Positions 13,425-13,580 of a stretch of DNA of 13,580 nt are shown piece after piece; position 1 is the stretch's first letter; the number at the start of each line of letters is the position of its first letter. The stretch lies in assembly GCF_040096185.1 (NCBI RefSeq), contig NZ_JBBMFF010000269.1, positions 1-13,580 on the forward strand. The letters are read 5' to 3'. Origin of the DNA: JAZOXB01 sp040096185 (GTDB lineage: Bacteria; Bacillota; Clostridia; Oscillospirales; Oscillospiraceae). The notes under the pieces are model-generated. The model did not search any database, was not told where the DNA came from, and saw nothing but the letters and a program-made list of their open reading frames with translations. A program made the position numbers and the translations under genes.

Positions 13425-13580
13425 TGTAGGGGGGGGACAGCCGGGCCCAGCGACGCACTTGCAGTTCGTACAAGCTGCCGTTAAAATGGAAAACGCCCCC
13501 GATTTGTCATTGCGAGGAGGCCGCAGGCCGACGTGGCGCCCTGAGCGCGCAGCGCGAGGAAGTGCCCTTGGGGTGCAATC
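13425..13580 (+). repeat. Dispersed intergenic repeat element, right copy
   Basis: This non-coding copy is inverted relative to the element at 1-115. It holds TGTAGGGG (13425-13432), GACAGCCGGGCCC (13436-13448) and TTGTCATTGCGAGG (13504-13517), in the same order and nearly the same spacing as the minus strand of the left copy. A small hairpin follows the last piece (GGCC-GCA-GGCC), then GACGTGGC, an internal GCGC-rich stretch and GTGCAATC at the window edge. The inner edge is 31 bases after the DUF2461 stop. The intervening 13394-13424 holds only a weak 5-bp stem (GGCAG/CTGCC) with no T-tract. Confidence 0.75.

Overview
The window is a GC-rich stretch of a spore-forming Clostridia-type genome, most likely an Oscillospiraceae relative (Oscillibacter, Flavonifractor or Dysosmobacter-like). 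This is inferred from strong AGGAGG ribosome-binding sites, near-consensus sigma-A promoters, the sporulation genes spmA and spmB, an AbrB/SpoVT-type regulator, and dispersed TTGTCATTGCGAGG-type repeats. The high GC creates many long spurious reading frames on the opposite strands. The real genes are tightly packed and leave almost no non-coding DNA.

Layout. (1) Bases 1-115 are one copy of a dispersed repeat. (2) 149-2560, minus strand: a two-gene operon of a uridine-kinase-like P-loop kinase followed by glycerol kinase glpK. (3) 2561-2770: a divergent promoter region. (4) 2771-10441, plus strand: a seven-gene run of a MATE transporter, aroF (DAHP synthase), aroB, aroA, aroC, a three-domain chorismate mutase/shikimate dehydrogenase/shikimate kinase protein, and aroQ (type II dehydroquinase). 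(5) 10436-11516, minus strand: spmA-spmB, convergent with the aro operon and with directly abutting stop codons. (6) 11667-12638, plus strand: an AbrB-family regulator with a Cys4 tail and a GNAT-like protein. (7) 12639-12745: a promoter overlapping a tandem repeat and a 30-base perfect palindrome, leading into a DUF2461 gene (12746-13393). (8) 13425-13580: a second, inverted copy of the repeat seen at the start.

The main subject is the aro operon. It encodes every step from erythrose-4-phosphate plus phosphoenolpyruvate to chorismate, and adds chorismate mutase, the first step towards phenylalanine and tyrosine. Four of the five aro-aro junctions are stop/start overlaps and the fifth has a 1-base gap, so translation is probably coupled throughout. 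Two features stand out: the fusion of chorismate mutase, shikimate dehydrogenase and shikimate kinase into one 497-residue chain, and a MATE-family exporter as the promoter-proximal gene. No tyrA, pheA or trp genes are present, and I see no T-box or other long leader before the operon.

I found no phage, toxin-antitoxin, CRISPR, tRNA or rRNA features. No gap between genes exceeds about 210 bases.
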